Positions 26,760 to 36,164 of a stretch of DNA of 64,000 nt are shown piece after piece. Source of the stretch: Guptibacillus hwajinpoensis (lineage in GTDB: Bacteria; Bacillota; Bacilli; Bacillales; Guptibacillaceae); NCBI RefSeq assembly GCF_020524165.1, contig NZ_JAIVKU010000004.1, positions 496,001-560,000 on the forward strand, read 5' to 3'. The notes below the pieces were generated by a model. That model was given only the letters and a program-made list of their open reading frames with translations, searched no databases and was not told the DNA's origin. Numbering within the stretch: position 1 is the stretch's first letter; each line of letters begins with the position of its first letter. Made by a program: the position numbers and the translations under genes.

Positions 26760-27650
26760 TTATTTTTTGTTTACTGAAGCTTCGTATATAGAGTCTACTG
26801 CGTTCTGTAAAGCATTGTTAAATTCCTGTTCAGACTGATTGGCGTTTAAATCAGCAGCAAGTGCTCTAGAGAAGCTTGCAATAAGACCATCGTTTTCTTT
26901 TAACTTTTCATTCGCTTCATCACGTGAATACCCACCAGATAACGCAACAACACGTAGCACGCGAGGGTGCTCAATTAATTGTTTATACGCATTCGCTTTA
27001 GTAGGAATTGATAGTTTAAGCATGACATTTTGATCTTCTGACAATTCATTAAGCTGTTTAAGGATTTCTTCGCGTAAAATTTCTTCTGATTTCTCTTTGT
27101 CTTCACTGTGAATGTTTACTTCTGGTTCAATAATTGGCATTAGGTCAGCGGCTAGAATTCGTTTTCCGATATCAAACTGCTGTTCAACAACTGCTTTGAT
27201 ACTGCTTTCGTTTGGTTCATGAATCACAGAGCGCATTTTCGTACCGAAGATTTTGCGTTCACTTGCGCGACCAAGCGTTACATCTAAATCATGAATTGGT
27301 TTCATTAGCTGAACGCCATTTTCTTGATCGGCTAGTCCTTTGTCAACTTTTAGGAAAGGAACGATTCCCTTATCTGCGAGATAGTCAGCAGTATACTTGC
27401 CTTCAATTTCGCGATCCATCGTTTGTTCAAATAGGATCGCTCCAAGAATTTTCTCCCCATTAAAAGCAGGTGAAGTAATGATTCTTGTCCGCATTTGATG
27501 GACGCGATCAAACATTTCTTCTTCATCAGAGTAGGAATCTTCAGGAACACCGTATTCTGCAAGGGCCTTTGGTGTACTTCCGCCACTCTGATCAAGCGCT
27601 GCAATAAATCCTGTTCCGTTCTTGATTTTGTCGAATTGACTGTTGTTCAT
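26760..27650 (-). CDS. fda: Class I fructose-bisphosphate aldolase
   Basis: 296 residues, beginning with [20 protein letters not shown] and containing [26 protein letters not shown], and [10 protein letters not shown]. This is the staphylococcal-type, metal-independent class I aldolase that cleaves fructose-1,6-bisphosphate through a lysine Schiff base in glycolysis/gluconeogenesis. Most Bacillaceae use class II FbaA, so this is probably an accessory enzyme. Bases 27651-28040, between it and hutU, contain AT-rich DNA with no hairpin or cre that I can support. Confidence 0.88.
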   Translation of the reverse strand: MNNSQFDKIKNGTGFIAALDQSGGSTPKALAEYGVPEDSYSDEEEMFDRVHQMRTRIITSPAFNGEKILGAILFEQTMDREIEGKYTADYLADKGIVPFLKVDKGLADQENGVQLMKPIHDLDVTLGRASERKIFGTKMRSVIHEPNESSIKAVVEQQFDIGKRILAADLMPIIEPEVNIHSEDKEKSEEILREEILKQLNELSEDQNVMLKLSIPTKANAYKQLIEHPRVLRVVALSGGYSRDEANEKLKENDGLIASFSRALAADLNANQSEQEFNNALQNAVDSIYEASVNKK

Positions 27651-28040
27651 GTTTTTCCACTCCTTTTAATTCTAATCATCATAATGCAACCATCTATACT
27701 CTTCCCATTATTTCTCCTTAATTAACACCAAATTTTTTTTTGGATTTATGAATCGACTGGTGTAGAAGAAAATGATCTTATTTTAAGCAGGACATGAGCT
27801 TATATAGAATAGTATTTTTTCCTTACAGAGATCTTTCACTTATAGATATTAGTCGTGCTACATTACCCTCATTTATAGAAAAAATAGTTTAATTAACTTT
27901 TCTAAAGAAATTACTATAAATTGTTTGGGAATCTTCTAGTTTATAAAGTATTTACTACTATTCGAAACCTGGTGCTCTATATCGTTTCTGCGTCAGATGC
28001 TACGCTTTTATTAATGAATGATTCTGAAAGGGTGACGAAG

Positions 28041-29708
28041 ATGACGGATACAAAAGCAAACAAAGTAGAGCAGTATCGAGGTACAGCTCTTCACACGAAA
28101 GGATGGATTCAGGAAGCTGCTTTACGAATGCTCAGTAATAATTTGCATCCTGATGTCGCGGAGAATCCAGAGGAACTCGTAGTCTATGGAGGAATAGGGA
28201 AAGCGGCGCGGAATTGGGAGTGTTATGAAGCGATTGTTCGTTCATTAAAGGAGCTTGAGAATGATGAAACACTGTTGATCCAATCTGGAAAGCCAGTAGC
28301 TGTTTTCAGGACTCACAAGGATGCGCCCAAAGTACTGATTGCTAATTCAAATTTGGTGCCTGCCTGGGCAAATTGGGACCACTTTCATGAGCTCGATCGA
28401 AAAGGGTTGATGATGTATGGACAAATGACAGCTGGGAGCTGGATTTACATTGGCAGTCAAGGAATTGTCCAGGGGACGTATGAGACGTTTGCTGAATGTG
28501 GAAAACAGCATTTTAATGGTAGTTTAAGGAATACAATTACGTTAACAGCAGGCCTTGGTGGGATGGGGGGGGCACAACCACTCGCCGTCACACTTAACGG
28601 TGGAGTTTGTATTGCGATTGAAATGGATGAGAAACGGATGCAGCGTCGGATCGATACAAACTATCTTGATACGTCAACCGCTAGTCTTGAGCAGGCGATT
28701 GAAATGGCGAAAAAAGCCCGGAATAAAGGAGAAGCTCTTTCCATTGGTTTACTTGGTAATGCAGCAGAGATTTTACCTAAGATGATCGATCATAAATTTA
28801 TTCCTGACGTTTTAACTGATCAAACTTCTGCTCATGACCCTTTAAACGGTTATTATCCTATTAACCTGGATATAACAGCAGCGGAGAAACTTCGTAAAGA
28901 GAGTCCTAATCAGTATAGTAAACTAGCAAAACAAAGTATCGCCATACACGTTCAGGCCATGCTTGAGATGCAAAAGCAAGGAGCTGTCACATTCGATTAC
29001 GGGAATAATATTCGCCAGGTTGCCAAAGATGAAGGCGTTCAACGTGCATTCGATTTCCCTGGATTTGTACCGGCTTATATCCGACCGCAGTTTTGCGAAG
29101 GGAAGGGCCCTTTTCGGTGGGTGGCTTTATCTGGAGACCCAAAAGATATTTATAAAACAGATGAAGTGATTTTAAACGAGTTTAGTGACAACGAGCACCT
29201 TTGTCATTGGATTCGTATGGCGCGAGAGAAAATTAGTTTTCAAGGACTTCCTTCTCGGATTTGTTGGCTTGGGTACGGAGAACGAGCGAAATTTGGGAAA
29301 ATCATTAATAACATGGTGGCAAACGGTGAATTAAGTGCTCCGATTGTGATCGGGCGTGATCATCTTGACTCTGGCTCCGTCGCTTCACCAAATCGAGAGA
29401 CAGAAGCAATGAAAGATGGAAGCGATGCTGTGGCTGATTGGCCGATTTTAAATGCGATGATTAATAGTGTTGGTGGAGCAAGCTGGGTTAGCGTCCACCA
29501 TGGTGGTGGTGTGGGCATGGGCTATTCACTCCATGCAGGTATGGTTATTGTGGCAGATGGGACGAAAGAGGCGGAAGAGCGAATTGGCCGTGTTTTAACA
29601 ACAGACCCTGGAATGGGGGTTGTTCGTCATGTTGACGCTGGCTATGATTTAGCGAAGAAAACGGCAGAAGAGAAAGGAATTCACGTTCCAATGCTACGAA
29701 AGAAATAG
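28041..29708 (+). CDS. hutU: Urocanate hydratase
   Basis: 555 residues (B. subtilis enzyme about 552). Typical segments: [47 protein letters not shown]-type loop ([14 protein letters not shown]) and [13 protein letters not shown] near the C-terminus with the NAD-binding region between. It adds water to urocanate to give imidazolone propionate, step two of histidine breakdown. ATG 28041 is fixed by AAAGGGTG just upstream; the in-frame extension to 27921 is not coding. First gene of the hut operon here, 13 bases before hutI. Confidence 0.95.
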   Translation: MTDTKANKVEQYRGTALHTKGWIQEAALRMLSNNLHPDVAENPEELVVYGGIGKAARNWECYEAIVRSLKELENDETLLIQSGKPVAVFRTHKDAPKVLIANSNLVPAWANWDHFHELDRKGLMMYGQMTAGSWIYIGSQGIVQGTYETFAECGKQHFNGSLRNTITLTAGLGGMGGAQPLAVTLNGGVCIAIEMDEKRMQRRIDTNYLDTSTASLEQAIEMAKKARNKGEALSIGLLGNAAEILPKMIDHKFIPDVLTDQTSAHDPLNGYYPINLDITAAEKLRKESPNQYSKLAKQSIAIHVQAMLEMQKQGAVTFDYGNNIRQVAKDEGVQRAFDFPGFVPAYIRPQFCEGKGPFRWVALSGDPKDIYKTDEVILNEFSDNEHLCHWIRMAREKISFQGLPSRICWLGYGERAKFGKIINNMVANGELSAPIVIGRDHLDSGSVASPNRETEAMKDGSDAVADWPILNAMINSVGGASWVSVHHGGGVGMGYSLHAGMVIVADGTKEAEERIGRVLTTDPGMGVVRHVDAGYDLAKKTAEEKGIHVPMLRKK

Positions 29709-29721
29709 GAGGTAGAGAGAT

Positions 29722-30996
29722 ATGACTGCACGATTATTAATAAAAAATGCTGCTCAGCTGATCACAGTGTCGGGTTACTCGGACCGCCCAGCTATAAAAG
29801 AGGAAATGTCGCAAATAGGATTAATTGAAAATGGTGCTATGTATATAGAAGATGGGATCATTGTTGAAGTTGGAACATCGACACGAATAGTAGAAAAATA
29901 CAAAGAGTTAACAGCGCAAACTGAACAAATCGATGCTACAGGTAAAGTAGTCACGCCTGGGCTGATCGACCCTCATACTCACCTGGTTCATGCTGGAACA
30001 AGAGAAAATGAATACGCGATGCGGTTACAAGGGAAATCATATATGGAAATTATGGAAGCAGGAGGAGGCATTCATGCCACTACCCGTGCGACACAAAAAG
30101 CAAGTTATGAAGAATTGTTCGAGCAGTCTAGAAAACGTTTAGACCAATTCTTATTGCACGGAGTGACAACAGTTGAAGCGAAAAGCGGTTACGGACTCAC
30201 GTTAGAACATGAAATAAAACAATTAGAAGTTGCGAAACAATTACATGAATCTCATCCTGTTGATGTAATTTCCACATTTATGGGTGCTCACGCAATTCCT
30301 TTATCAGAAAAGAGTAACCCCGAAACGTTTGTGTCGAAAGTGATTTCAGAAATGATTCCAGAAGTAGCCAATCGGAAGCTGGCAACGTTTAATGACGTTT
30401 TTTGTGAGCATGGCGTTTTTACTCCGGATCAATCAAAGCGCATACTTGAAGCTGGAAAAGAGTACGGACTTATTCCGAAGATTCACGCTGATGAGATTGA
30501 ACCTTATTCAGGAGCGGAGTTGGCTGCGGAGGTTGGAGCGATTTCGGCTGACCACCTTCTTAGAGCATCAGATCAGGGGATAAAAGACATGGCCGATGCA
30601 GGCGTGATGGGGGTATTACTTCCAGGTACGGCGTTTTTCTTAATGGCTGATTTTGCTCAAAGTAGAAAGATGATTGAAGCTGGAGTGGGTGTTGCTTTAT
30701 CTACGGATGCAAACCCTGGTTCATCTCCTACACTTTCACTTCCCTTTATCATGAATCTTGGCTGCTTGAAAATGGGGATGACGCCTGAAGAGGTATTAAC
30801 TGCTACAACCATTAATGCTGCACATGCGATTGGTTGTGCGGATGCTACTGGGAGTCTTGAAGCTGGTAAAAAAGCTGATATCACCATATTTGATGTGCCT
30901 AATTATCTTACTCTTTCCTATCAATATGGAATGAATCATGTCGACACAGTGATAAAAGGAGGCGTGCCGCTCGTCGTTGGAGGTCACCTTTTATGA
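29722..30996 (+). CDS. hutI: Imidazolonepropionase
   Basis: 424 residues of the amidohydrolase superfamily. VVTPGLIDPHTHLVHAGTRENEY holds the metal-binding HxH; GAHAIPLS, KIHADEIEPY and STDANPGSSP hold the remaining metal and substrate residues. It opens the ring of 4-imidazolone-5-propionate to N-formimino-glutamate. RBS AGGAGGTAG. Its stop overlaps the hutG start by the ATGA arrangement, so translation is coupled. Confidence 0.95.
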   Translation: MTARLLIKNAAQLITVSGYSDRPAIKEEMSQIGLIENGAMYIEDGIIVEVGTSTRIVEKYKELTAQTEQIDATGKVVTPGLIDPHTHLVHAGTRENEYAMRLQGKSYMEIMEAGGGIHATTRATQKASYEELFEQSRKRLDQFLLHGVTTVEAKSGYGLTLEHEIKQLEVAKQLHESHPVDVISTFMGAHAIPLSEKSNPETFVSKVISEMIPEVANRKLATFNDVFCEHGVFTPDQSKRILEAGKEYGLIPKIHADEIEPYSGAELAAEVGAISADHLLRASDQGIKDMADAGVMGVLLPGTAFFLMADFAQSRKMIEAGVGVALSTDANPGSSPTLSLPFIMNLGCLKMGMTPEEVLTATTINAAHAIGCADATGSLEAGKKADITIFDVPNYLTLSYQYGMNHVDTVIKGGVPLVVGGHLL

Positions 30997-31985
30997 ATGA
31001 ATATCCATACCCAATGTTAAATCGTCCTACTATGATTTGGTCAAAGCAAACGGATGAACAATTTGATCTTACGGTGAATGATTGGATTGAAACGATCGGA
31101 GAATCAACGCCAAATTGGGAAGACTACGACATTACAATTCTCGGTGTTCCTTTATCAAAGTCATCGATTAGTACATCCGCTGCAAGTGAGAATCCTGATG
31201 CTATGCGTAGAGCATGGCGGTCATTTCGTACGTATAATCTTGAAGAAGACATTGATCTAGCTTGTTTAAAAGCGATCGATCTTGGTGATGTCAAACAGCA
31301 TGTAACAGATATAGGCTATACTCATGATCAAATTCAACAGGTCATGGTTGCCATGAGAGAACATCACCCACATACAATCCCTTTAACGCTTGGTGGTGAT
31401 CATTCAATTACGGCCATGTTAATTAAAGGCTGGAAGCAGGCTCATCAAAATGAGACAATTGGTATCTTGCAATTGGATACCCATTTTGATTTACGAAACT
31501 TAGCGGATTTGGGTCCCGCAAATGGCACGCCAATAAGGCAGGTAATAGAAAGCCATACGGTTGAAGGAAAGCATGTGCATAATATCGGACTTCACGGTTT
31601 TTTTAACAGTTTAGAGTTAAAAAACTATGCTGATGAACATGTTGTTCATTACACGACGATGAAAACTGTAAGAAAAAATGGGATCCACCATGTCGTTCAG
31701 GATGCCTTAGCCAAGCTTGAAAATGCCGTTGATACGATTTACTTAACGGTCGATATGGATGTTCTTGATATTACTTTTAATCCTGCAGCACCAGCAGCAA
31801 CTCCAGGTGGTATGAGAACGGAAGAGTTGTTTGACGCTGTTCAGTTAGCGGGTGAGCATCCGAAAGTAAAGGCGATGGACATCGTTTGCCTCGATCCACG
31901 AAAAGATGTAGGCGAGATAGGAGTGAAAACGGCCGTTTATACGATGCTTTCATTTTTAATAGGCGTTTGTAAACGAAGAGAATGA
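30993..31985 (+). CDS. hutG: Formimidoylglutamase
   Basis: 330 residues of the arginase/ureohydrolase family. The binuclear manganese site is visible in LTLGGDHSIT, LQLDTHFDLR and TVDMDVLDITF. It splits N-formimino-L-glutamate into formamide and glutamate, the last step of the pathway. Unlike in B. subtilis, hutP and hutH follow it rather than precede hutU. Confidence 0.93.
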   Translation: MNEYPYPMLNRPTMIWSKQTDEQFDLTVNDWIETIGESTPNWEDYDITILGVPLSKSSISTSAASENPDAMRRAWRSFRTYNLEEDIDLACLKAIDLGDVKQHVTDIGYTHDQIQQVMVAMREHHPHTIPLTLGGDHSITAMLIKGWKQAHQNETIGILQLDTHFDLRNLADLGPANGTPIRQVIESHTVEGKHVHNIGLHGFFNSLELKNYADEHVVHYTTMKTVRKNGIHHVVQDALAKLENAVDTIYLTVDMDVLDITFNPAAPAATPGGMRTEELFDAVQLAGEHPKVKAMDIVCLDPRKDVGEIGVKTAVYTMLSFLIGVCKRRE

Positions 31986-31987
31986 TC

Positions 31988-32017
31988 TTGACCATCGTCT
32001 GTGATAGCGCTTACAAT
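31988..32017 (+). promoter_or_regulatory. Internal hutP promoter overlapped by a cre site
   Basis: TTGACC (31988-31993), an 18-bp spacer, then TACAAT (32012-32017) form a good promoter starting 3 bases after hutG. TGATAGCGCTTACA (32002-32015) matches the cre consensus at 13 of 14 positions and covers the -10 box, so CcpA bound there should block initiation. Downstream, 32030-32042 reads TAG, four bases, TAG, TAG, in the hutP leader. Confidence 0.7.
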
Positions 32018-32063
32018 GAGGGGAGATACTAGTAACTAGTAGAAACGTGGACAGGTGATAGAT

Positions 32064-32504
32064 ATGACACAAAAGATACTGATTGGTAAATTAGCGATGC
32101 TCGTCGCTTCATTAACTCCTGAAGAGTTAGAACCATTTTCTCAACAGCTGAAAGATGTGGATTACTGTCAGGGAAAGTCTGGATCAATGAGTATGCAGAA
32201 AGTAATTTCAGCTGTTGAAACAACTGCAAAAAGGAATAAGATAATTTCAGAAGAGCTTTATCGAGAAACGCATGCCTTGTATCATGCTATTTTAGAGGCA
32301 TTAGAAGGAGTGATGCGTGGCCAGATCGGTGCCGGAGATATGATGCGAACCGTGGGCTTACGTTTTGCGATTGTACGAGGCTCACCCTATGAGCATTTTG
32401 ATGAAGGAGAATGGATTGCTGTCGCCTTTTATGGAACAATTGGCGCTCCAGTAAAAGGGCTTGAACATGAAACGTTTGGTCTTGGAATTAATCATATAGG
32501 ATAA
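32064..32504 (+). CDS. hutP: HutP, histidine-responsive antiterminator
   Basis: 146 residues; closely matches B. subtilis HutP (KVGSMDAHKVVAAIETA and the C-terminal [18 protein letters not shown] region; here [61 protein letters not shown]). HutP is a hexameric RNA-binding protein activated by L-histidine and magnesium that prevents termination in the hut leader. ATG 32064 follows AGGTGA; GTG 32055 overlaps that RBS. It sits directly before the terminator it should control. Confidence 0.95.
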   Translation: MTQKILIGKLAMLVASLTPEELEPFSQQLKDVDYCQGKSGSMSMQKVISAVETTAKRNKIISEELYRETHALYHAILEALEGVMRGQIGAGDMMRTVGLRFAIVRGSPYEHFDEGEWIAVAFYGTIGAPVKGLEHETFGLGINHIG

Positions 32505-32514
32505 AAGCTGCCTA

Positions 32515-32573
32515 AAGGAATGAGTGATGAGGAGGCGGCAATGGAACGGTATGTTCCATTGCCGCCTCTTTTT
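32515..32573 (+). promoter_or_regulatory. HutP-type antitermination element: NAG triplets plus terminator
   Basis: Between hutP and hutH lies AAG-N4-GAG-N4-GAG (32515-32531), three NAG triplets spaced by exactly four bases as in the known HutP target. It runs straight into a perfect 16-bp stem (32532-32547 with 32553-32568; loop GGTAT) followed by TTTTT. HutP bound to the triplets should open the terminator and allow hutH transcription when histidine is present. Confidence 0.85.
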
Positions 32574-32613
32574 GTTGTAAGACGATCAATTTCATAGAGA
32601 GAAGGCGATAGGT

Positions 32614-34131
32614 ATGGTTTATTTAAATGGTTCTACGTTAACGATAAAAGAAATGAAACGTGTGATTTACGCAGGAGAAGAACTAATGATTGACCCTCTT
32701 AGTATGGAGAAGGTTATAAAAAGCAGGTTAGCAGTAGAGAAGATCGTGGCAAGTGGGGAGACTGTCTATGGAATTAATACGGGTTTTGGTAAATTCAGTG
32801 ACATTCGGATCCAGGATAAAGATGTCGATACTCTTCAACTTCACCTTATCCGTTCTCATGCTTGCGGGGTAGGGGAGTATTTTCCTGAACCAGTAAGTAA
32901 GGCTATGGTCGTGTTACGACTGAATGCGTTATTAAAAGGGTATTCCGGGGTACGGCCATGTGTTGTCGAACGTCTTTGCGATCTCGCAAACGAAGAAATT
33001 ATACCCGTTATTCCAAGTCAGGGATCTCTTGGAGCTTCCGGAGATCTAGCTCCTTTGTCTCATCTTGCGTTAGTTCTTGTTGGAGAAGGAAAAGTTCATT
33101 ATCAAGGGAAAATAGTACAAACAAAATGTGTGTACGATGAACTGAGTATTTCTCCTCTTACCTTAAAAGCAAAAGAGGGTCTTGCCCTTATTAATGGTAC
33201 GCAGGCGATGACGGCAATGGGGGTTATCAGCTACATTGAAGCTGAGCGTTTAATGGATCAGTGTGATTGGATTGGGGCTATGACACTTGAAGCACTTGAA
33301 GGCATTATCGACGCGTTTCATCCAGCGGTACATGAGGCACGTGGATACCCTGAGCAAATAGAGGTTGCTGAACGAATAAGAAAGTTAACTCGTGATAGCC
33401 AGCTCGTGACACATCAAGGAGAAAAACGCGTGCAGGACGCCTACTCCTTACGATGCATGCCACAAGTTCACGGTGCCTCTAGACAAAGTCTAGGTTATGT
33501 AAAAGAAAAACTTGAGATTGAAATGAACGCTGCTACAGATAATCCTCTTATTTTAGAAAACGGTCAAACGGTCGTCTCTGGTGGGAATTTTCACGGTCAG
33601 CCTATCGCCATTGCGATGGACTTTCTTAAAATTGCTGTAGCTGAAATGGCTAATATCTCAGAAAGGAGAGTAGAACGACTCGTAAATCCCCAGCTAAATG
33701 ATTTGCCATCCTTTCTAAGCCCTGATCCTGGTCTTCAATCGGGTGCTATGATTCTGCAATATGTTGCAGCATCGCTCGTATCAGAGAACAAAACGTTTGC
33801 TCATCCAGCCAGCGTCGATAGTATACCTTCATCAGCGAATCAAGAAGATCACGTCAGTATGGGGACAATAGGCGCTCGGCATGCTTATCAAATCATACTG
33901 AATGCCCAGAAAGTGGTAGCGATTGAAATGATATGTGCGATGCAAGCATTAGAATATAGAGGGATATCTCTAGCCTCGACCTTCTCTCAGAAATTATATG
34001 AAGAAGGTAGAAAAATCGTCTCATCAATTGAGGAAGACCGCGTTTTTTCAGAGGACATTGAAGCTCTTTGGATGTGGTTACGTAAAGATCAGTTTGAATG
34101 GAGCACTCATTGTGCATTTGTACTTGAATAA
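32614..34131 (+). CDS. hutH: Histidine ammonia-lyase
   Basis: 505 residues. The Ala-Ser-Gly triad that self-forms the MIO cofactor is at about residues 141-143 in [24 protein letters not shown] and [14 protein letters not shown] are also diagnostic. It deaminates L-histidine to urocanate, the entry step of the pathway. It is the last gene of the cluster, behind the HutP-controlled terminator, so the committed step alone appears to sit under this control in this order. RBS GAAGGCGAT. Confidence 0.95.
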   Translation: MVYLNGSTLTIKEMKRVIYAGEELMIDPLSMEKVIKSRLAVEKIVASGETVYGINTGFGKFSDIRIQDKDVDTLQLHLIRSHACGVGEYFPEPVSKAMVVLRLNALLKGYSGVRPCVVERLCDLANEEIIPVIPSQGSLGASGDLAPLSHLALVLVGEGKVHYQGKIVQTKCVYDELSISPLTLKAKEGLALINGTQAMTAMGVISYIEAERLMDQCDWIGAMTLEALEGIIDAFHPAVHEARGYPEQIEVAERIRKLTRDSQLVTHQGEKRVQDAYSLRCMPQVHGASRQSLGYVKEKLEIEMNAATDNPLILENGQTVVSGGNFHGQPIAIAMDFLKIAVAEMANISERRVERLVNPQLNDLPSFLSPDPGLQSGAMILQYVAASLVSENKTFAHPASVDSIPSSANQEDHVSMGTIGARHAYQIILNAQKVVAIEMICAMQALEYRGISLASTFSQKLYEEGRKIVSSIEEDRVFSEDIEALWMWLRKDQFEWSTHCAFVLE

Positions 34132-34138
34132 TAGGGTC

Positions 34139-34174
34139 GAAAAGGACAATCCTTACAAAACAGGATTGTCCTTT
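34139..34174. terminator. Terminator after hutH
   Basis: AAAAGGACAATCCT and AGGATTGTCCTTTT are perfect arms around TACAAAAC; it can also end the convergent small gene. Confidence 0.85.
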
Positions 34175-34186
34175 TCAACTTTAGTC

Positions 34187-34444
34187 TTAATCTTCATAAA
34201 ACTCGTGATCTGTTTCAAAAACCACATCTTGCTGACACGATACACAGTCGTTAAAACAACGAGTAAAATCTAGAGGAAATAAACGACGACAAACGTTAGA
34301 GCAGTAGCGAGAGCAGCTAGGAGCGGTTTCACGACCGGCCGTTTCATTATTTCGACAACCACAACGCCCTCTTGTTTCACCTTCAGTTCTGTTATCTCTA
34401 TTCATATATAATCGAGGTTTACTTGCATTTCTTCGATTTCCCAT
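34187..34444 (-). CDS. Small cysteine-rich protein
   Basis: 85 residues with eight cysteines grouped as CGC, CSRYCSNVC and CFNDCVSC, on a basic background and ending in an acidic tail. No signal peptide. The Cys spacing suggests metal binding or disulfide cross-linking, and in a spore former a coat or exosporium role is possible, but I do not recognise it. Start at 34444 follows GGAGGTGG; a longer in-frame form has no RBS. Confidence 0.6.
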   Translation of the reverse strand: MGNRRNASKPRLYMNRDNRTEGETRGRCGCRNNETAGRETAPSCSRYCSNVCRRLFPLDFTRCFNDCVSCQQDVVFETDHEFYED

Positions 34445-34686
34445 TTTACCACCTCCTGTCTCTAAATAATTTATGTACCAGGTGCCGGACATGCTTATAC
34501 ATTCGCCTATAAACAGCTTTCAAAAGTACTCTTTTTTCAAAAAAATTAGAAATATGCTGGTAACTCTTGTTTTTATAGAAATGTATGTAAAAATAGGTAT
34601 ATATAACCTTTGGTGTTTTTTAAGTAATAGTATAAACGCAAATAAAAGCAAACGAAATCAACGTCTTTAAGGAGCTGTAGCGTTTC

Positions 34687-35220
34687 ATGCCTTCCACAAA
34701 AACCTTAATAATTTCAATTTCTTCCATGGTTGTCCTTATACTTGGACTAACGTATTGGTTCATTTCAGATTTAGATTGGAATTTAAAAGAAAATGCAAGG
34801 GAATCCATGGGCGAAGAAACTGGGTCATCCGTTGATCCTGAACGCTACGTAGATGATGGAGAAGAATCCATTACTTCAGATGGAATACCAAGTGAAAATA
34901 AATTTCAGGACTACATTCATGGGATGACGCATCAAAAAGTCATTGCTGAAGACAAGTGGGGAATCTATCAAATTTCTGAAGAGCGGATTGATAATATGCT
35001 CGAAGTGCTAGATAAAGTAGAAGGAACGGCTGAAGAGTATAAGTACCAGGATTTTTATACGGAAGCTTTAATAGAATGGGACAATGGAAACTTTAACAAC
35101 GCAGTGGACGTCCATAACCACATTTGGAACTTAAATGGGGGAACGATTGGAAAAGCTGAAAGATTAATGACAACAGAAGAAGAACAAGCCTATATTGAGG
35201 AAACATATAACAAGCGGTGA
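34687..35220 (+). CDS. Membrane-anchored DUF6241-like protein
   Basis: 177 residues: one N-terminal membrane helix (residues about 6-28), an acidic linker, and a C-terminal domain with FQDYIHGMTHQKVIAEDKWG and VDVHNHIWNLNGGTIGKAERL, ending TTEEEQAYI. I associate the HNHIWNLNGGTIGKA motif with DUF6241, a Bacillaceae family of unknown function. RBS AAGGAGCTG. Single gene with a terminator. Confidence 0.65.
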   Translation: MPSTKTLIISISSMVVLILGLTYWFISDLDWNLKENARESMGEETGSSVDPERYVDDGEESITSDGIPSENKFQDYIHGMTHQKVIAEDKWGIYQISEERIDNMLEVLDKVEGTAEEYKYQDFYTEALIEWDNGNFNNAVDVHNHIWNLNGGTIGKAERLMTTEEEQAYIEETYNKR

Positions 35221-35241
35221 TCCCGCTTGTTTTTTTGTTTT
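35210..35241 (+). terminator. Rho-independent terminator
   Basis: ACAAGCGG and CCGCTTGT pair around TGATC, followed by seven T. Confidence 0.8.
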
Positions 35242-35306
35242 TAGGATTATGCACAACATTTTGGTACACTGAAGAGAGATAAAACCGAGAAACGGAGGGT
35301 GACAAA

Positions 35307-35519
35307 TTGAACAACATCGATCAGCCGCACGAAAATAAGTTAATTCATGAAAAATCGCCCTATTTGCTCCAGCACGCCCACAATCCAGTAGACTGGTATC
35401 CGTGGGGAGAAGAGGCTTTTGAGAAAGCGAAACGTGAGAACAAGCCTGTGCTTGTTTCGATTGGATATTCGACCTGCCATTGGTGTCATGATTTTTATTA
35501 CACTATTTTAGTGTATTAA
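35307..35519 (+). pseudogene. yyaL: Interrupted yyaL (DUF255 thioredoxin-domain protein), N-terminal part
   Basis: TTG start after GGAGGGTG. Residues 1-61 are the start of a YyaL/DUF255 protein ([23 protein letters not shown], then [11 protein letters not shown]). At the His of CHWCH the host sequence ends and the frame runs nine codons into foreign DNA before a stop. The remainder of the gene resumes at 45587. Without the insertion the protein would be about 686 residues, normal for the family. YyaL is a conserved protein with a thioredoxin-like N-terminus and a glycosidase-like barrel; its precise job is unsettled. Excision of the element would restore it exactly. Confidence 0.9.
35475..35503 (+). 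other. Left attachment site (attL) of the mobile element
   Basis: TGCCATTGGTGTCATG (35475-35490) is repeated at 45572-45587. Right of it the element arm carries TTACAC at 35498-35503, the mirror of GTGTAA in the other arm. The core encodes the CHWCH motif of the target gene. Confidence 0.85.
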
Positions 35520-35594
35520 GTTGCAGTCTAGTAATCAATGATTATTAAGTGTATAGTTATTAGTAATAAAGTGGAAAGAGGAAAGAGGTAAATT

Positions 35595-36140
35595 TTGACT
35601 ATCAATAGCATAATAATTACATCTGTTTTAGTTATTTTTTCACTATTGGTCATAAGTGTTATTTCTCAAAGTGTATTATCTTTTATTATTGCAGCTGCAT
35701 TGTTAATAATAGTAATGATTTGGCTTTTTGGTAATTTTTTAAAATGCAAAATAAAAAAAATACCAGCAAAATCCAGATTATTTAGAGGTATTCTGGAAGT
35801 TCATGTTGGAAAGAAGGCAAGGCAGAAATCAGAATTTCTAATGCTAGTAATTGATTCTATACTATGGGCAAAGAGAAACAATGTAAGTAGGGCTTTATTA
35901 TTTACATGGTATGGCAATGAGAAATTATTTAAATCATATTTTAATGGTTTTGTGACAATTTCAGAGCCAAGTAGATTTGAAAGACTATGTAACTTTACAT
36001 TAAATCTTGCCTATAACAAAAAGAATAAAATTGGTGATAAAAGGTTTAAAGTTACTATTGATGTTGGTGAATTATCAACAGATATAATAAATTCATTAGA
36101 GAAGAAAAGAGAAAGATTACATAAAAGGATCAATAGATAG
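35595..36140 (+). CDS. Element protein with two N-terminal membrane helices
   Basis: 181 residues, TTG start after AAAGAGG. Residues 1-48 form two close hydrophobic helices; the rest is a basic cytoplasmic domain (KIKKIPAKSRLFRGILEVHV, VTIDVGELSTDIINSLEKK). No family recognised. It is the first gene inside attL. The membrane hairpin plus soluble domain would suit an effector or sensor, but that is speculation. Confidence 0.6.
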   Translation: MTINSIIITSVLVIFSLLVISVISQSVLSFIIAAALLIIVMIWLFGNFLKCKIKKIPAKSRLFRGILEVHVGKKARQKSEFLMLVIDSILWAKRNNVSRALLFTWYGNEKLFKSYFNGFVTISEPSRFERLCNFTLNLAYNKKNKIGDKRFKVTIDVGELSTDIINSLEKKRERLHKRINR

Positions 36141-36164
36141 TTTTAATTAGATGAAGAGTGTTTT

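Noticed and set aside
27921..28040. N-terminal extension of hutU
   Set aside because: HutU proteins start near MTDTKANK, and AAAGGGTG is placed for ATG 28041; the extension has no RBS and no family match.
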